This document shows positions 1 through 8,917 of a DNA stretch of 64,000 nt, in pieces; positions within the stretch are counted from its first letter, which is position 1; each line of letters starts with the position of its first letter. The stretch is from Paraconexibacter algicola (GTDB lineage Bacteria; Actinomycetota; Thermoleophilia; Solirubrobacterales; Solirubrobacteraceae), in contig NZ_PYYB01000005.1 of the NCBI RefSeq assembly GCF_003044185.1, positions 62,001 through 126,000 on the forward strand, written 5' to 3'. The notes under the pieces were generated by a model. That model did not search any database. It was given only the letters and a program-made list of their open reading frames with translations, and was not told where the DNA came from. A program made the translations under genes and the position numbers.

Positions 1-498
1 ACCTATTCCGGGCACGAGAACAAGGTCAAGCAGAACCTCGAGCACCGCTCGGTCTCGCTGGGCCAGAAGCGCTTCATGCGCCAGATCGTCGTGCCCACGG
101 AGACGGTCTCCGAGGTCAAGGACGGCGAGAAGAAGACCAAGGAGCAGCGCACCATGCCGGGCTACGTGCTCGTGAACATGGAGCTCAACGAGGACTCCTG
201 GCAGCTCGTGAAGGGCACGCCGGGCGTCACCGGGTTCGTCGGCGCGTCCAACGAGCCGGTCCCGCTCACGCAGGTCGAGGTCGACCGGCTGCTCAAGCGC
301 GAGGTCGCGCAGAAGGTCCAGACGAAGGCGCAGTTCAGCATCGGGGAGTCCGTGAAGGTCGTCAGCGGTCCGCTGTCGGACTTCTCGGGCGAGATCTCCG
401 AGATCAACCAGGACGCGCAGAAGCTAAAGGTCCTGGTCTCCATCTTCGGCCGGGAGACCCCGGTCGAGGTCGGGTTCGACCAGGTGAAGAAGATCTAA
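1..498 (+). CDS. nusG: Transcription termination/antitermination protein NusG (5' end outside window)
   Basis: NusG binds the RNA polymerase clamp and couples it to Rho or to the ribosome. The reading frame is open from base 1 and begins inside the NGN domain ([16 protein letters not shown]), so the true start lies upstream; the ATG at 76 is internal. The middle has the typical stretch [16 protein letters not shown] and the PGVTGFVG segment. The last 55 or so residues form the KOW domain ([18 protein letters not shown]) ending at VKKI. It is followed after 57 bp by rplK, the usual nusG-rplK-rplA order. Confidence 0.97.
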   Translation, partial: TYSGHENKVKQNLEHRSVSLGQKRFMRQIVVPTETVSEVKDGEKKTKEQRTMPGYVLVNMELNEDSWQLVKGTPGVTGFVGASNEPVPLTQVEVDRLLKREVAQKVQTKAQFSIGESVKVVSGPLSDFSGEISEINQDAQKLKVLVSIFGRETPVEVGFDQVKKI

Positions 499-555
499 GC
501 AATCCGCTACGACCACTCCCACCGGCGCCGCCGGTGCAGTGGCAGGAGACACCGC

Positions 556-978
556 ATGGCAAAGAAGGTCCTCACCCAGATCAAGCTGCAGGCCGCCGGC
601 GGCCAGGCCAGCCCGGCTCCGCCGGTCGGCCCCGCCCTGGGTCAGCACGGCATCAACATCATGGAGTTCTGCAAGGCGTTCAACGCCCAGACGCAGCAGG
701 ACTCGGGGACGATCATCCCCGTCGTCATCACCGTGTACGAGGACCGCTCGTTCACGTTCGTGACGAAGACCCCGCCGGCCGCGATCCTGATCAAGCAGGC
801 CGCCGGGATCGATTCGGGCTCCGCTGAGCCCCACCGCGTCAAGGTCGCGACGCTGACCGAGGCGCAGGTCCGCGAGATCGCGGAGAAGAAGCTGGCCGAC
901 CTGAACGCCCACGACGTGGACCAGGCGGCGAAGATCATCGCGGGGACCGCCCGCTCGATGGGTGTGGAGGTCGTCTAG
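556..978 (+). CDS. rplK: 50S ribosomal protein L11
   Basis: L11 (140 aa, normal length) binds 23S rRNA helices 43/44 at the GTPase-associated centre. The N-terminal domain has the proline-rich [20 protein letters not shown] signature, which contacts the thiopeptide site. The C-terminal rRNA-binding domain ends in [14 protein letters not shown]. An AGGAG at 544-548 lies 7 nt before the ATG and supports this start. The stop is 2 nt from rplA, so the two are co-transcribed. Confidence 0.98.
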   Translation: MAKKVLTQIKLQAAGGQASPAPPVGPALGQHGINIMEFCKAFNAQTQQDSGTIIPVVITVYEDRSFTFVTKTPPAAILIKQAAGIDSGSAEPHRVKVATLTEAQVREIAEKKLADLNAHDVDQAAKIIAGTARSMGVEVV

Positions 979-980
979 CC

Positions 981-1706
981 ATGGGCAAGCACAGCAAGAG
1001 CTACAGCGACGTCAAGTCGCAGGTCGACCGCTCGCGGGACTACTCGCCGGCCGAGGCCGTCGCGCTGGTCCAGCAGCTGAAGCGCGCGAAGTTCGACGAG
1101 TCCGTCGAGATCCACGTGCGCACCGGCCTGAACGTCCGCCACGCCGACGAGCAGCTCCGCGGCACGATCGCGCTGCCGCACGGTCTCGGCAAGGAGGTCA
1201 CGATCGCCGTCTTCGCGCAGGGCCCGAAGGCCGCCGAGGCCGAGGCCGCGGGCGCGGACATCGTCGGCGCCGACGACCTCGCCAAGCGCGTCGAGGAGGG
1301 CTTCACCGACTTCGACGTCGCCATCGCGACCCCGGACATGATGCCGCTCGTCGGCCGTCTCGGCCGCGTGCTCGGCCCGTCCGGCAAGATGCCGAACCCG
1401 AAGGTCGGCACCGTGACGATGGACGTCGCGAAGGCCGTCGAGGAGGCGAAGGCGGGCAAGGTCGAGTACCGCACCGACCGCACCGCGATCGTCCACCTCG
1501 TCATCGGCAAGACGAGCTTCCCCGCCGAGCACCTGCTCGAGAACTACGCGGCCGTCATCGACGAACTCGTCCGCGCGAAGCCGTCGGCCGCGAAGGGCAA
1601 GTACCTGAAGACCATCACCATGGCGTCCACGATGGGCCCGGGCGTGAAGGTCGACGCCACCCGTACCCGCGACATCCTCGGGGAGGCCGCGCCCACCGCC
1701 GCCTAG
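981..1706 (+). CDS. rplA: 50S ribosomal protein L1
   Basis: L1 (241 aa) forms the mobile L1 stalk of the 50S subunit near the E site, and in many bacteria represses its own operon by binding the mRNA. Family features include the RNA-binding stretch around [17 protein letters not shown], followed by [12 protein letters not shown], and a C-terminal segment [24 protein letters not shown] at 966-970, inside the end of rplK, serves the ATG. Normal length; nothing unusual. Confidence 0.98.
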   Translation: MGKHSKSYSDVKSQVDRSRDYSPAEAVALVQQLKRAKFDESVEIHVRTGLNVRHADEQLRGTIALPHGLGKEVTIAVFAQGPKAAEAEAAGADIVGADDLAKRVEEGFTDFDVAIATPDMMPLVGRLGRVLGPSGKMPNPKVGTVTMDVAKAVEEAKAGKVEYRTDRTAIVHLVIGKTSFPAEHLLENYAAVIDELVRAKPSAAKGKYLKTITMASTMGPGVKVDATRTRDILGEAAPTAA

Positions 1707-1747
1707 GCGACCCGGACGCTCCTCACCTACCAGTCGCGCCACCGAAG

Positions 1748-1803
1748 ACCCCTGGCCGGACCCCGACGAGGATCGGGGTCCACAAGCCCAGGACAGGAGG
1801 CCC
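1748..1803 (+). promoter_or_regulatory. L10-type leader RNA structure upstream of rplJ
   Basis: The rplA-rplJ gap can fold into a long hairpin: outer stem CCTGG (1751-1755) with CCAGG (1788-1792), an asymmetric ACAA bulge, and a perfect 9-bp inner stem GGACCCCGA (1758-1766) with TCGGGGTCC (1773-1781) around loop CGAGGA. The position and the bulged stem match the known leader in which the L10(L12)4 complex represses rplJL translation. The AGGAGG ribosome-binding site (1795-1800) directly follows the stem. Seen: the stems. Inferred: autoregulation by L10. Confidence 0.7.
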
Positions 1804-2523
1804 ATGAACAGGGAACAGAAAGCCGCGGTGATCGACGAGATCGCCGCCGACATCCAGGAATCCGAGGCGATCTTCGCCGTGGACTACCGCGGGATCACGG
1901 TCGCCCAGGTGGCCGAGCTCCGCGGGAAGCTGCGCGAGTCCGACGCCACGTTCCGGGTCGTCAAGAACACGCTGACGGAGCGTGCCGCCGACAAGGTGGA
2001 CGCCCCGCAGCTGAAGGAGCTGCTGACGGGCCCGACGGCCCTGACCTTCGTCCGCGGTGACGTCGCGGCGGCCGCCAAGGCCGTCTCCGACGCGCAGAAG
2101 ACGACGCAGCTGCTCGAGTTCAAGGGCGGCATCATGAACGGTGAGCCGCTCGATGCGGCGCAGATCACCGCGATCTCGAAGCTGCCGTCGCGCGAGGTGC
2201 TCTACGGGCAGCTCGTCGGCGTCGTCGCCTCGCCGGTCTCCGGCGTCGTGCGCACGCTCAACGCCCTCATCCAGGGCGTCGCCATCCAGCTGGGTGGCGT
2301 GCTCGAGAAGAAGCAGTCCGGCGAGATCCCGGCGGGCGACGCGCCTGCCGCGGCGGCTCCGGCCACCGAGGACGCCCCGGCCGAGGCCGAGGCTCCCGCC
2401 GAGGAGACCGAGGCCCCCGCGGCCGAGGCCACCGAGGACACCCCGGCCGCCGAGGCCGACACCAGCACCACCGACAACGACCAGACGGATGCGTCGGCTG
2501 CCGCCGACAGCACCGACGCATAG
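1804..2523 (+). CDS. rplJ: 50S ribosomal protein L10 with long acidic C-terminal tail
   Basis: L10 anchors the L7/L12 dimers on the ribosomal stalk. Residues 1 to about 170 are a normal L10: MNREQKAAVIDEI, the FRVVKNTL motif, and the helical L12-binding part near LNALIQGVAIQLGGVLEKK. From about residue 175 a roughly 64-residue tail of Ala, Glu, Pro and Thr follows, much longer than in E. coli L10 (165 aa). AGGAGG lies 3 nt before the ATG. The tail is in the reading frame and the next gene starts 12 bp later. Confidence 0.97.
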   Translation: MNREQKAAVIDEIAADIQESEAIFAVDYRGITVAQVAELRGKLRESDATFRVVKNTLTERAADKVDAPQLKELLTGPTALTFVRGDVAAAAKAVSDAQKTTQLLEFKGGIMNGEPLDAAQITAISKLPSREVLYGQLVGVVASPVSGVVRTLNALIQGVAIQLGGVLEKKQSGEIPAGDAPAAAAPATEDAPAEAEAPAEETEAPAAEATEDTPAAEADTSTTDNDQTDASAAADSTDA

Positions 2524-2535
2524 GAGGAACATCAC

Positions 2536-2919
2536 ATGGCCACGACTCAGGAGTGGATCGACGAGCTGAAGAGCATCTCGGTGCTCGAGCTGTCCGAGCG
2601 CATCAAGGCGCTGGAGGAGGAGTTCGGCGTGTCGGCGACGGCCGTCGCGGCGGCGGCCCCGGCCGCCGGTGGCGGCGGCGGTGACGCGGGCGGCGAGGAC
2701 GAGGCGAGCAGCACCGTCGACGTCGTCATCACCGCGGCCGGCGACAAGAAGATCCAGGTCATCAAGGTCGTCCGTGCGGCGACCGGCCTCGGTCTGAAGG
2801 AGGCCAAGGCGGTCGTCGACGAGGCGCCCAAGGCCGTCAAGGAGGGCATCGAGCGCGACGAGGCCGAGAAGCTCAAGGCCGAGCTCGAGGAGGCCGGCGC
2901 GACCGTCGAGCTCAAGTAG
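2536..2919 (+). CDS. rplL: 50S ribosomal protein L7/L12
   Basis: Stalk protein (127 aa) that recruits the translational GTPases. The N-terminal dimerisation helix ([21 protein letters not shown]) is followed by an Ala/Gly hinge (residues about 36-55) and the C-terminal factor-binding domain with [19 protein letters not shown] and [21 protein letters not shown] (2522-2527) lies 8 nt upstream of the ATG. Ends the rplKAJL operon; a hairpin follows 33 bp downstream. Confidence 0.98.
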   Translation: MATTQEWIDELKSISVLELSERIKALEEEFGVSATAVAAAAPAAGGGGGDAGGEDEASSTVDVVITAAGDKKIQVIKVVRAATGLGLKEAKAVVDEAPKAVKEGIERDEAEKLKAELEEAGATVELK

Positions 2920-2952
2920 CCCGACGCGTCACCCGACGCTTCAGCAGGTCCC

Positions 2953-2977
2953 GGAGGGCGCCCAGCGGGCGCCCTCC
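2953..2977 (+). terminator. Hairpin terminator after rplL
   Basis: Perfect 11-bp stem GGAGGGCGCCC / GGGCGCCCTCC with a 3-nt AGC loop, 33 bp after the rplL stop. There is no strong T-tract (GTCGTTCTCGG follows), as is common for very GC-rich genomes. Confidence 0.75.
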
Positions 2978-3295
2978 GTCGTTCTCGGTCCCGCTCCACC
3001 TCCGGTCCTGCGGTTCGTGCGACGGGCGTCGCCCCTCCTCCGATCGGTCACCGGGGGTCGTCCGATCGGCCACGCGCCGTTCGCCCGGCGGACCGTGCGC
3101 CCGCGTGATCCCGCGCCGGCCGCGGGCGGTCGATGCTGCGCGTACCGTCGCCGGAGTCACGCCCGGCGACGCTCGTCCCAAGACGGCCGACAGGCCACAG
3201 CAAAGGCAGGAGCGATGTCGCAGATGTCCGGATCCGGGTTCCCGCCCGCCCGCCGCGGACTCCAGTTCGGGAGCCGTCGTGCCGATGGGGGAGGC
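2978..3295 (+). other. Intergenic region upstream of the DUF11 surface protein
   Basis: No gene or convincing promoter is seen. Two in-frame upstream ATGs (3215 and 3224) would lengthen the next protein by 27 or 24 residues; AGGAG at 3208-3212 is 11 nt before the ATG at 3224. GACGGC (3182-3187) and GCCGTC (3273-3278) could pair to close a structured leader, but a 6-bp match is weak evidence at this GC content. Confidence 0.4.
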
Positions 3296-6200
3296 ATGGT
3301 TCCCCACCTCCCGCTCCGCGCTGCCCTGCGCGCGACGGTGCTGCTCGTCGCCGTCCTGCTCACCTGCACGTCCGTCGCCTCGGCCGACCGCGGCTTCTCC
3401 GCGCGGTTCTCGACGAACGACACCGGCGACATCGCCGGCATCGCCAACACGCTGATGACGTGTCCCGCGGGCTCGAACGCCAGCGGCACGACGTGCGCGA
3501 CGACCCAGAACGTCGGGCCGACGAGCACGGCGAACGTCTCGTACAACAACAACTACGACATGACGTACGTCGACGTCGACAGCGACCCGACGACGTTCAA
3601 CTCCTCCACGGCGAACCAGAGCCTCCCGGCCGGCGCCGAGGTCCTCTTCGCCGGGCTCTACTGGGGCGGCGACTACAGCACGGGGACGGCGGCGGCGCCC
3701 AACGCCAACGCCCGCAACACGGTGCGCCTGCGCCTGCCCGGGGCCACGGGGTACCAGACGCTGACCGCCGACACCGTCGACGACTCGACGCTGAACATCG
3801 GGCGCTACCAGGCGTTCAAGGACGTCACCGCGCTCGTCCGCCCGCTGCCCAACGCGGGCAACGGCACGTACGGCGTCGCGAACGTGCAGGCGGGCCGCGG
3901 CGGCGACCGCTACGCCGGCTGGACGCTGATCGTCGCCTACCGCGACACCACCGCCCCGGCGCGCAACCTCACGGTCTTCGACGGCCTGCGGACGATCCGC
4001 ACGACCGACCCGCCCACCGACATCCCGGTGTCCGGCTTCCTCACGCCGCCCAGCGGCCAGGTCAAGACCGAGATCGGCTTCGTCACCTGGGAGGGCGACC
4101 ATGGCCTCGTCGGCGACTCCGCGTCGCTGAACGGCAACGTGCTGAGCGACGCGCAGCACCCGGCCACGAACTTCTTCAACTCCCGGATCAGCCGCGACGG
4201 CGCGCTGTTCACCGACCGCAACCCGTCGTACGCCAACACGCTGGGCATGGACGCCTCGTTCACGCCCGCCAACGGCTTCATCGGCAACAGCGCGACGAGC
4301 GCCACGATCCGCGTCACGACCTCCGGCGACCAGTACCTGCCGGGCGTCATCACCTTCGCCACCGAGATCTACGCGCCGAAGATCGAGCAGACGAAGACCG
4401 TCCGCGACGTCAACGGCGGCCAGGTCGAGCAGGGCGACGTGCTCGAGTACACGGTCTCCGGCACGAACACCGGCCAGGACGGCACGGCGAACTTCGTGCT
4501 GCGCGACCCGATCCCCGCGAACACGACCTACGTGCCCGGCTCGATCGTCCTCGGCGGCACGTCGAGCACCGCGGGCGCCGCGACCGACGCCACCGGCGAC
4601 GACCGCGGCGAGTACGACGCGGCGAACGCCCGCGTCGTGGCCCGCCTGGGTGCGGGCGCGAACGCCACGCAGGGCGGCAACGTCGCGCCCGGACGCACCT
4701 ACTCGCTGACCTTCCGGGTCCGCGTCAACGGCCCCGCGCTGCAGGACGACCCGGTCCCCGCGGGCACGCGGATCGACAACACGGCGACCGCGAGCTTCTT
4801 CTCCCAGACCACCAACACGCCGCTCGGCGCGACCTCCTCGGTCCGCAGCACCGTCACCGCGCCCGACCTGCGCATCGCCAAGACGCGCACCGGCGGCCCG
4901 CTGGTCGGCGGCGCCGCCAACACGTACCGGCTCGCCGTCGACAACGTCGGCGACGCCCGCACGCAGGGCACCGTGACGGTCAGCGACACGCTGCCCGCCG
5001 GCCTCACCCCGACCGCCGCGAGCGGCACCGGCTGGGACTGCTCGATCAGCGGCCAGGTCGTCACCTGCACGCGCGCCGACGCGCTGCCCGCCGGCAGCGC
5101 CTACCCGCCGATCACGCTGTCGGTCGACGTCGACGGCGGCGTCAGCGGCGACGTCTCGAACACCGCGACGGTCTCGGGCGGCGGTGACGGGCAGCTCTCC
5201 AACAACAGCTCCACCGACACCTCGCCGTCCTCCCAGTCCGCGGACCTGACGCTCACGAAGGTCGCCGACAAGGCCTCCGTCGTGATCGGCGAGACCGTCG
5301 TGTTCACGCTCACGGCGAAGAACGAGGGCCCGTCGACCGCGACCTCGGTGACGATCACCGACGCGCTCCCGACCGGCCTGCAGTTCGTCTCCTCGACCCC
5401 GGCGTGCACGATCGACCCGGTCAGCGGCACGCTGTCCTGCCCGGTCGGCACGCTGGCCCGCGGCGCCTCGAGGACCGTCGAGATCACGGCCCGCGCGATG
5501 GCGTCCGCCGCCACCACGACGGTCCGCAACACCGCCACGGTCGCCGGCCAGCAGGCCGACCCGACCCCGGGCAACAACGCCGCCGACGCCTCGGTGGCGG
5601 TCGCGGGCGCCGACCTGCGCGTCGTCAAGACGCTCGACGGTCCCGCCGCGCCGCGCACCGGTGACCGCGTCACCTACACGGTGAAGGTCGAGAACCGCGG
5701 TGCCTCGCGCGCCACCGGCGTCGTGCTGCGCGACGCGCTGCCCGACGGCCTGTCTGCCGTCACCACCGACGGCGGCGCCGCCTGCACCGTCGACGGCACG
5801 CAGCTGACCTGCGCGGTCGGCGCGCTGGCCGCCGGTGACACGTACACCGTGAAGGTCAGCGGCACCGTGAAGGCCGGGCAGACCACGCTGACCAACACGG
5901 CGTCCGCGTCGGGCAACGAGGCCGACCCGGACACGTCGAACAACACCGACCAGGTCGTCACCCCGGTCGCGGCCGCGGCCGACCTCAAGGTCGTCAAGCG
6001 TGCCGATCCCGCCCAGGTGTCCCCGGGCGACCAGCTGGACTACTTCTTCGTCACGACGAACGACGGGCCCGACACGGCGACCTCCGTCACCGTCACCGAC
6101 GTCCTGCCGGCCGGCGTCACGTACGTCTCCGGCGCCCCGGGCTGCAACGAGTCCGCGGGCACCGTCACCTGCAGCTACGCGCAGCCGATCCTCCCGGGCA

Positions 6201-7993
6201 CGTCCCGCCAGACCGGCTTCACCGTGCGGGTCGCGGCGACGGCGAGCGGCACCATCCGCAACACGGCGACGGTCGCGAGCCCGGTGTTCGACCCGGACAC
6301 CACGAACAACACCGACACCATCGCCACGACGGTCCTGGACGTCGCGGACGTCGCGATCACCAAGACCGCCGACCGCACCACCGCGACCGCGGGTGACACC
6401 GTCACCTACACGCTGAAGGCGACCAACGCCGGGCCGGCGACGGCGCGCGACGTCGTCATCACCGACACGCTGCCGCCCGGGGTGCACTACGCCTCGGCGG
6501 ATGCGCCCTGCACGATCGGGCCCGGCGGCGCCGCGGGCATCGTCCGCTGCGAGGTCGGCTCGATCCCGGCGGGCGGCTCGGTCACCAAGGAGCTGCGCGT
6601 CACCGTCGACCCGATCACGGTCGCCAACCCGGGCGCGAGCCACCAGCTCGACGTGCAGAAGGTCGAGGCCCAGCTGGACCTCGAGCCCGGCCAGACCCGC
6701 ACGGTCGCGGTCAGCTGCCCGTCCGGCTACCTCGCCACCGACGGCTCGACGCGCGTCGACGCGGTCGACCAGGGCACGGGCACGCTCGCGTCCCCCAAGG
6801 TCCTCGTCAACCGGGCGGTCGGCCGCGGCGGCTGGGAGGGCACGGTGCGCAACGACGCCACGGGCCGCGCCCAGGCGAAGGTGTTCGCGGTCTGCGTCAG
6901 CGAGCGGACCTCGCAGGAGCTCGGCCACGCCCACGACCTCGTGGTCAGCGACCCGGTCACGAACACCCGCACGCTGCTGGCGGGCCGCAACACCGTGACC
7001 CTGTCGTGCGGTCCGGGGCAGACCCCGATCCAGCCCGGCATCGCCCTGCAGGGCGACGCCACGATCCTGACCTCGTTCCCGCAGGGCGACAGCGCCTGGA
7101 CGTTCGCGCTGGACAGCCCCGAGGGCACGCAGGCGACGTTCTCGATCCGCTGCCTGGACCGCACGCTCGGCGTGACCGACGGGCACACGCACCCGCTGAA
7201 CCTGCAGCTGCTGCGCAAGGACGTCGTGGTCGCTGCTGGCCAGACCGTCGAGGTGCAGCTCGACTGCGCCGACGACGCGAAGGGCGTCGTCGGGGGCTAC
7301 GACGTCGACCCGGGCCTCGTCCCGCTCGGCAACGACCCGCGGCCGAAGACCCGTGCGTTCCGGTTCTTCAACCCGACCGGCCAGGACCTCAACGCCTCCG
7401 TGACGCTGCTGTGCCTGTCGACCCGCACGGGCGGTGAGCAGGCCTTCACGACGATCGAGAACACCGCCCAGGTGGCGACGGCGACCCCGGAGACCGACCT
7501 CGCCGACAACCAGGGCTCGGCCCGCATCACCGCCACCGGCGGCTCGGCGGCCACCCCGGCCCCGGCCCCCGCCGCCGCGACGCCGGACGCTCCGGCCACC
7601 GGCGCCGGGACCCCGACGGCCCCGTCCGCCCCGGCGACGACCCCGGCGGCGCCGTCGGGGCCGGCCGCCCCGGCGACGGGCCGCGCGGCCCTGGCCCGCA
7701 GCACGGTCACGGTCCGGGGCGCCACCGCGGTGACCGCGGTGCGCTGCGGCGGCGGCGCGACGTGCCGCGGCACGGTCCGGCTGCTGGCCGCGGCCACGCA
7801 GCGCCTCGGCGGTCGCGTGGTCCGCAAGGGCACCGTGCTCGCCACCGGTCGCTACGTCGTCCGCTCCGGGCGCACCGCGAAGGTGACGCTCCGCGCCACG
7901 TCGGCCGGGAAGCGCGCGCTGCGCTCGAAGGCGCTGCGCCGCGGGCAGCTGCGGCTCGGTACCGCGACACGGATCGTGAAACTGGCGCGCTAG
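3296..7993 (+). CDS. Large secreted surface protein with DUF11 repeats
   Basis: Probable cell-surface or secreted adhesin-like protein, about 1565 aa. The start at 3296 gives a clean signal peptide (basic MVPHLPLRAALRA, hydrophobic TVLLVAVLLTC, cleavage near SVASA). An upstream ATG at 3224 is possible. Next comes an N-terminal beta-rich domain of about 330 residues (LFAGLYWGGDYSTG), then six DUF11 repeats whose units begin near 4378, 4861, 5237, 5608, 5975 and 6340 (typical ADLTLTKVADKA, NTATV, DP-NN motifs). The sixth repeat is interrupted by three related units of about 85-98 residues (6640-7440), each with paired cysteines. The closing strand (ENTAQVATATPETDLADNQG) resumes afterwards. A Pro/Ala/Thr linker and a basic C-terminal domain of about 100 residues with two Cys follow. 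No LPXTG or C-terminal membrane anchor is visible. Confidence 0.85.
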   Translation: MVPHLPLRAALRATVLLVAVLLTCTSVASADRGFSARFSTNDTGDIAGIANTLMTCPAGSNASGTTCATTQNVGPTSTANVSYNNNYDMTYVDVDSDPTTFNSSTANQSLPAGAEVLFAGLYWGGDYSTGTAAAPNANARNTVRLRLPGATGYQTLTADTVDDSTLNIGRYQAFKDVTALVRPLPNAGNGTYGVANVQAGRGGDRYAGWTLIVAYRDTTAPARNLTVFDGLRTIRTTDPPTDIPVSGFLTPPSGQVKTEIGFVTWEGDHGLVGDSASLNGNVLSDAQHPATNFFNSRISRDGALFTDRNPSYANTLGMDASFTPANGFIGNSATSATIRVTTSGDQYLPGVITFATEIYAPKIEQTKTVRDVNGGQVEQGDVLEYTVSGTNTGQDGTANFVLRDPIPANTTYVPGSIVLGGTSSTAGAATDATGDDRGEYDAANARVVARLGAGANATQGGNVAPGRTYSLTFRVRVNGPALQDDPVPAGTRIDNTATASFFSQTTNTPLGATSSVRSTVTAPDLRIAKTRTGGPLVGGAANTYRLAVDNVGDARTQGTVTVSDTLPAGLTPTAASGTGWDCSISGQVVTCTRADALPAGSAYPPITLSVDVDGGVSGDVSNTATVSGGGDGQLSNNSSTDTSPSSQSADLTLTKVADKASVVIGETVVFTLTAKNEGPSTATSVTITDALPTGLQFVSSTPACTIDPVSGTLSCPVGTLARGASRTVEITARAMASAATTTVRNTATVAGQQADPTPGNNAADASVAVAGADLRVVKTLDGPAAPRTGDRVTYTVKVENRGASRATGVVLRDALPDGLSAVTTDGGAACTVDGTQLTCAVGALAAGDTYTVKVSGTVKAGQTTLTNTASASGNEADPDTSNNTDQVVTPVAAAADLKVVKRADPAQVSPGDQLDYFFVTTNDGPDTATSVTVTDVLPAGVTYVSGAPGCNESAGTVTCSYAQPILPGTSRQTGFTVRVAATASGTIRNTATVASPVFDPDTTNNTDTIATTVLDVADVAITKTADRTTATAGDTVTYTLKATNAGPATARDVVITDTLPPGVHYASADAPCTIGPGGAAGIVRCEVGSIPAGGSVTKELRVTVDPITVANPGASHQLDVQKVEAQLDLEPGQTRTVAVSCPSGYLATDGSTRVDAVDQGTGTLASPKVLVNRAVGRGGWEGTVRNDATGRAQAKVFAVCVSERTSQELGHAHDLVVSDPVTNTRTLLAGRNTVTLSCGPGQTPIQPGIALQGDATILTSFPQGDSAWTFALDSPEGTQATFSIRCLDRTLGVTDGHTHPLNLQLLRKDVVVAAGQTVEVQLDCADDAKGVVGGYDVDPGLVPLGNDPRPKTRAFRFFNPTGQDLNASVTLLCLSTRTGGEQAFTTIENTAQVATATPETDLADNQGSARITATGGSAATPAPAPAAATPDAPATGAGTPTAPSAPATTPAAPSGPAAPATGRAALARSTVTVRGATAVTAVRCGGGATCRGTVRLLAAATQRLGGRVVRKGTVLATGRYVVRSGRTAKVTLRATSAGKRALRSKALRRGQLRLGTATRIVKLAR

Positions 7994-8021
7994 CTCGTCG
8001 GTCCGGTCCCGGGCGCTGTAG

Positions 8022-8027
8022 TAGCGT
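8022..8027 (+). promoter_or_regulatory. Candidate -10 box, start-proximal (DUF4178 cluster)
   Basis: TAGCGT ends 9 nt before the ATG at 8037. If used, the transcript would begin at or next to the start codon. No recognisable -35 or Shine-Dalgarno sequence is present. Confidence 0.35.
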
Positions 8028-8036
8028 CCGGGGCCG

Positions 8037-8639
8037 ATGACCGTCGTCCTCGTCCTCGTCTTCCTCGTCCTGATCGGGGCCGGCGTCGCCGTCCTGGTCC
8101 GTGGCCGCAGCACCGCCGCCGTGACCGCCGGCGACGCCCCCGGGCGGGCGATCGGCACCGCCGAGCCCGCCGCCGCCCGCCGCTCCTCGGTCCGCGGCCT
8201 GCGGATCGGCGACGTCGTCGCCCACGACGGGCACGACGCGATCGTGGAGCGCAGCTACCGCTTCCGCGAGGGCGGCTCGCGCTGGGAGGAGCACCTGCTC
8301 GTCGACGGCGACTACACCCGCTGGCTGTCCGTCGAGGACGACGAGGGCCTGGAGTGCGTGCTGTGGGAGCGCCGCCCCGACCCGACGCTCGAGCCGGGCG
8401 AGCGCACGCTCGAGGTCGACGGCGTCGCCTACCGCTTCGACGAGCGCGGCACCGCCGACTACACGCTCGAGGAGCAGGACGGGCCGGGCGGCTCCGGTCG
8501 CGCCGAGTACGCCGACTACGTCGCCGGGGAGCAGCGCCTGAGCTTCGAGCGCTACGACGGCTCCGGGGCCTGGGAGATCAACGTCGGCGCGGTCGTGTCC
8601 GAGCACGCCTTCGACGTCTACCCGGGGTCGGGGTCGTGA
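8037..8639 (+). CDS. DUF4178 domain-containing membrane-anchored protein
   Basis: First gene of a seven-gene overlapping cluster ending in a spermidine-synthase-like protein. 200 aa. One N-terminal membrane segment (residues 2-21, VVLVLVFLVLIGAGVAVLV) is followed by a short linker and a DUF4178-like domain (LRIGDVVAHDGHDAIVERSY, then EEHLLVDGDYTRWLSVEDDEG). The function of DUF4178 is not established. Related families occur next to DUF350 and polyamine-synthase genes elsewhere. Overlaps the next gene by 4 bp (GTGA), so translation is probably coupled. Confidence 0.8.
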   Translation: MTVVLVLVFLVLIGAGVAVLVRGRSTAAVTAGDAPGRAIGTAEPAAARRSSVRGLRIGDVVAHDGHDAIVERSYRFREGGSRWEEHLLVDGDYTRWLSVEDDEGLECVLWERRPDPTLEPGERTLEVDGVAYRFDERGTADYTLEEQDGPGGSGRAEYADYVAGEQRLSFERYDGSGAWEINVGAVVSEHAFDVYPGSGS

Positions 8640-8914
8640 GCGGCGACCCGCTGGGCGAGGCGCAGGCCACCGAGGACGCGCTTCGTGCGCAGCTGGGCGA
8701 CCTGATCGGCGCGAAGGCCCGCGCCGCGCACGAGGCCGCGCGGCTGGACGTCCGCGCGGGTCTGCCGGGCGCCGACCCGGAGCTCGCCGCCCTCGCCGAC
8801 CGCCACCGGGCGCAGGCCGCCCGGCTGGCGGCCGAGGTGGAGGAGGTCCGCTCGTCCCTGCGGGCCCAGGAGGTCCGCACCGAGTCCCTGCGCGCGGACG
8901 CCGCCGGGGCCTGA
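8636..8914 (+). CDS. Small coiled-coil protein of unknown function
   Basis: 92 aa, GTG start overlapping the preceding stop. It is almost entirely charged helix (GEAQATEDALRAQLGDLIG and HRAQAARLAAEVEEVRSSLR), which predicts a coiled coil with no signal or membrane segment. I do not recognise a family. The frame is kept open between two tightly packed neighbours and uses the same codon bias, so it is very likely real and part of the DUF350 cluster. Confidence 0.7.
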   Translation: MSGDPLGEAQATEDALRAQLGDLIGAKARAAHEAARLDVRAGLPGADPELAALADRHRAQAARLAAEVEEVRSSLRAQEVRTESLRADAAGA

Positions 8915-8917
8915 CCG

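Noticed and set aside
3180-3300. Possible c-di-GMP class I riboswitch before the DUF11 gene
   Set aside because: Only fragments resemble the consensus and the required GACGCAAAG core is not present. Kept as a low-interest remark about the leader only.
2912-8158. Very long reverse-strand open frames (also 12627-15992, 19238-27262, 51598-56106)
   Set aside because: They are opposite genes with clear homology (DUF11, rpoB/rpoC and others) and consist of Arg/Gly/Asp/Ala-rich nonsense. Long antisense frames are expected at this GC content. Only the stretches that match known folds (the P450 and methyltransferase portions of the last one) were kept.
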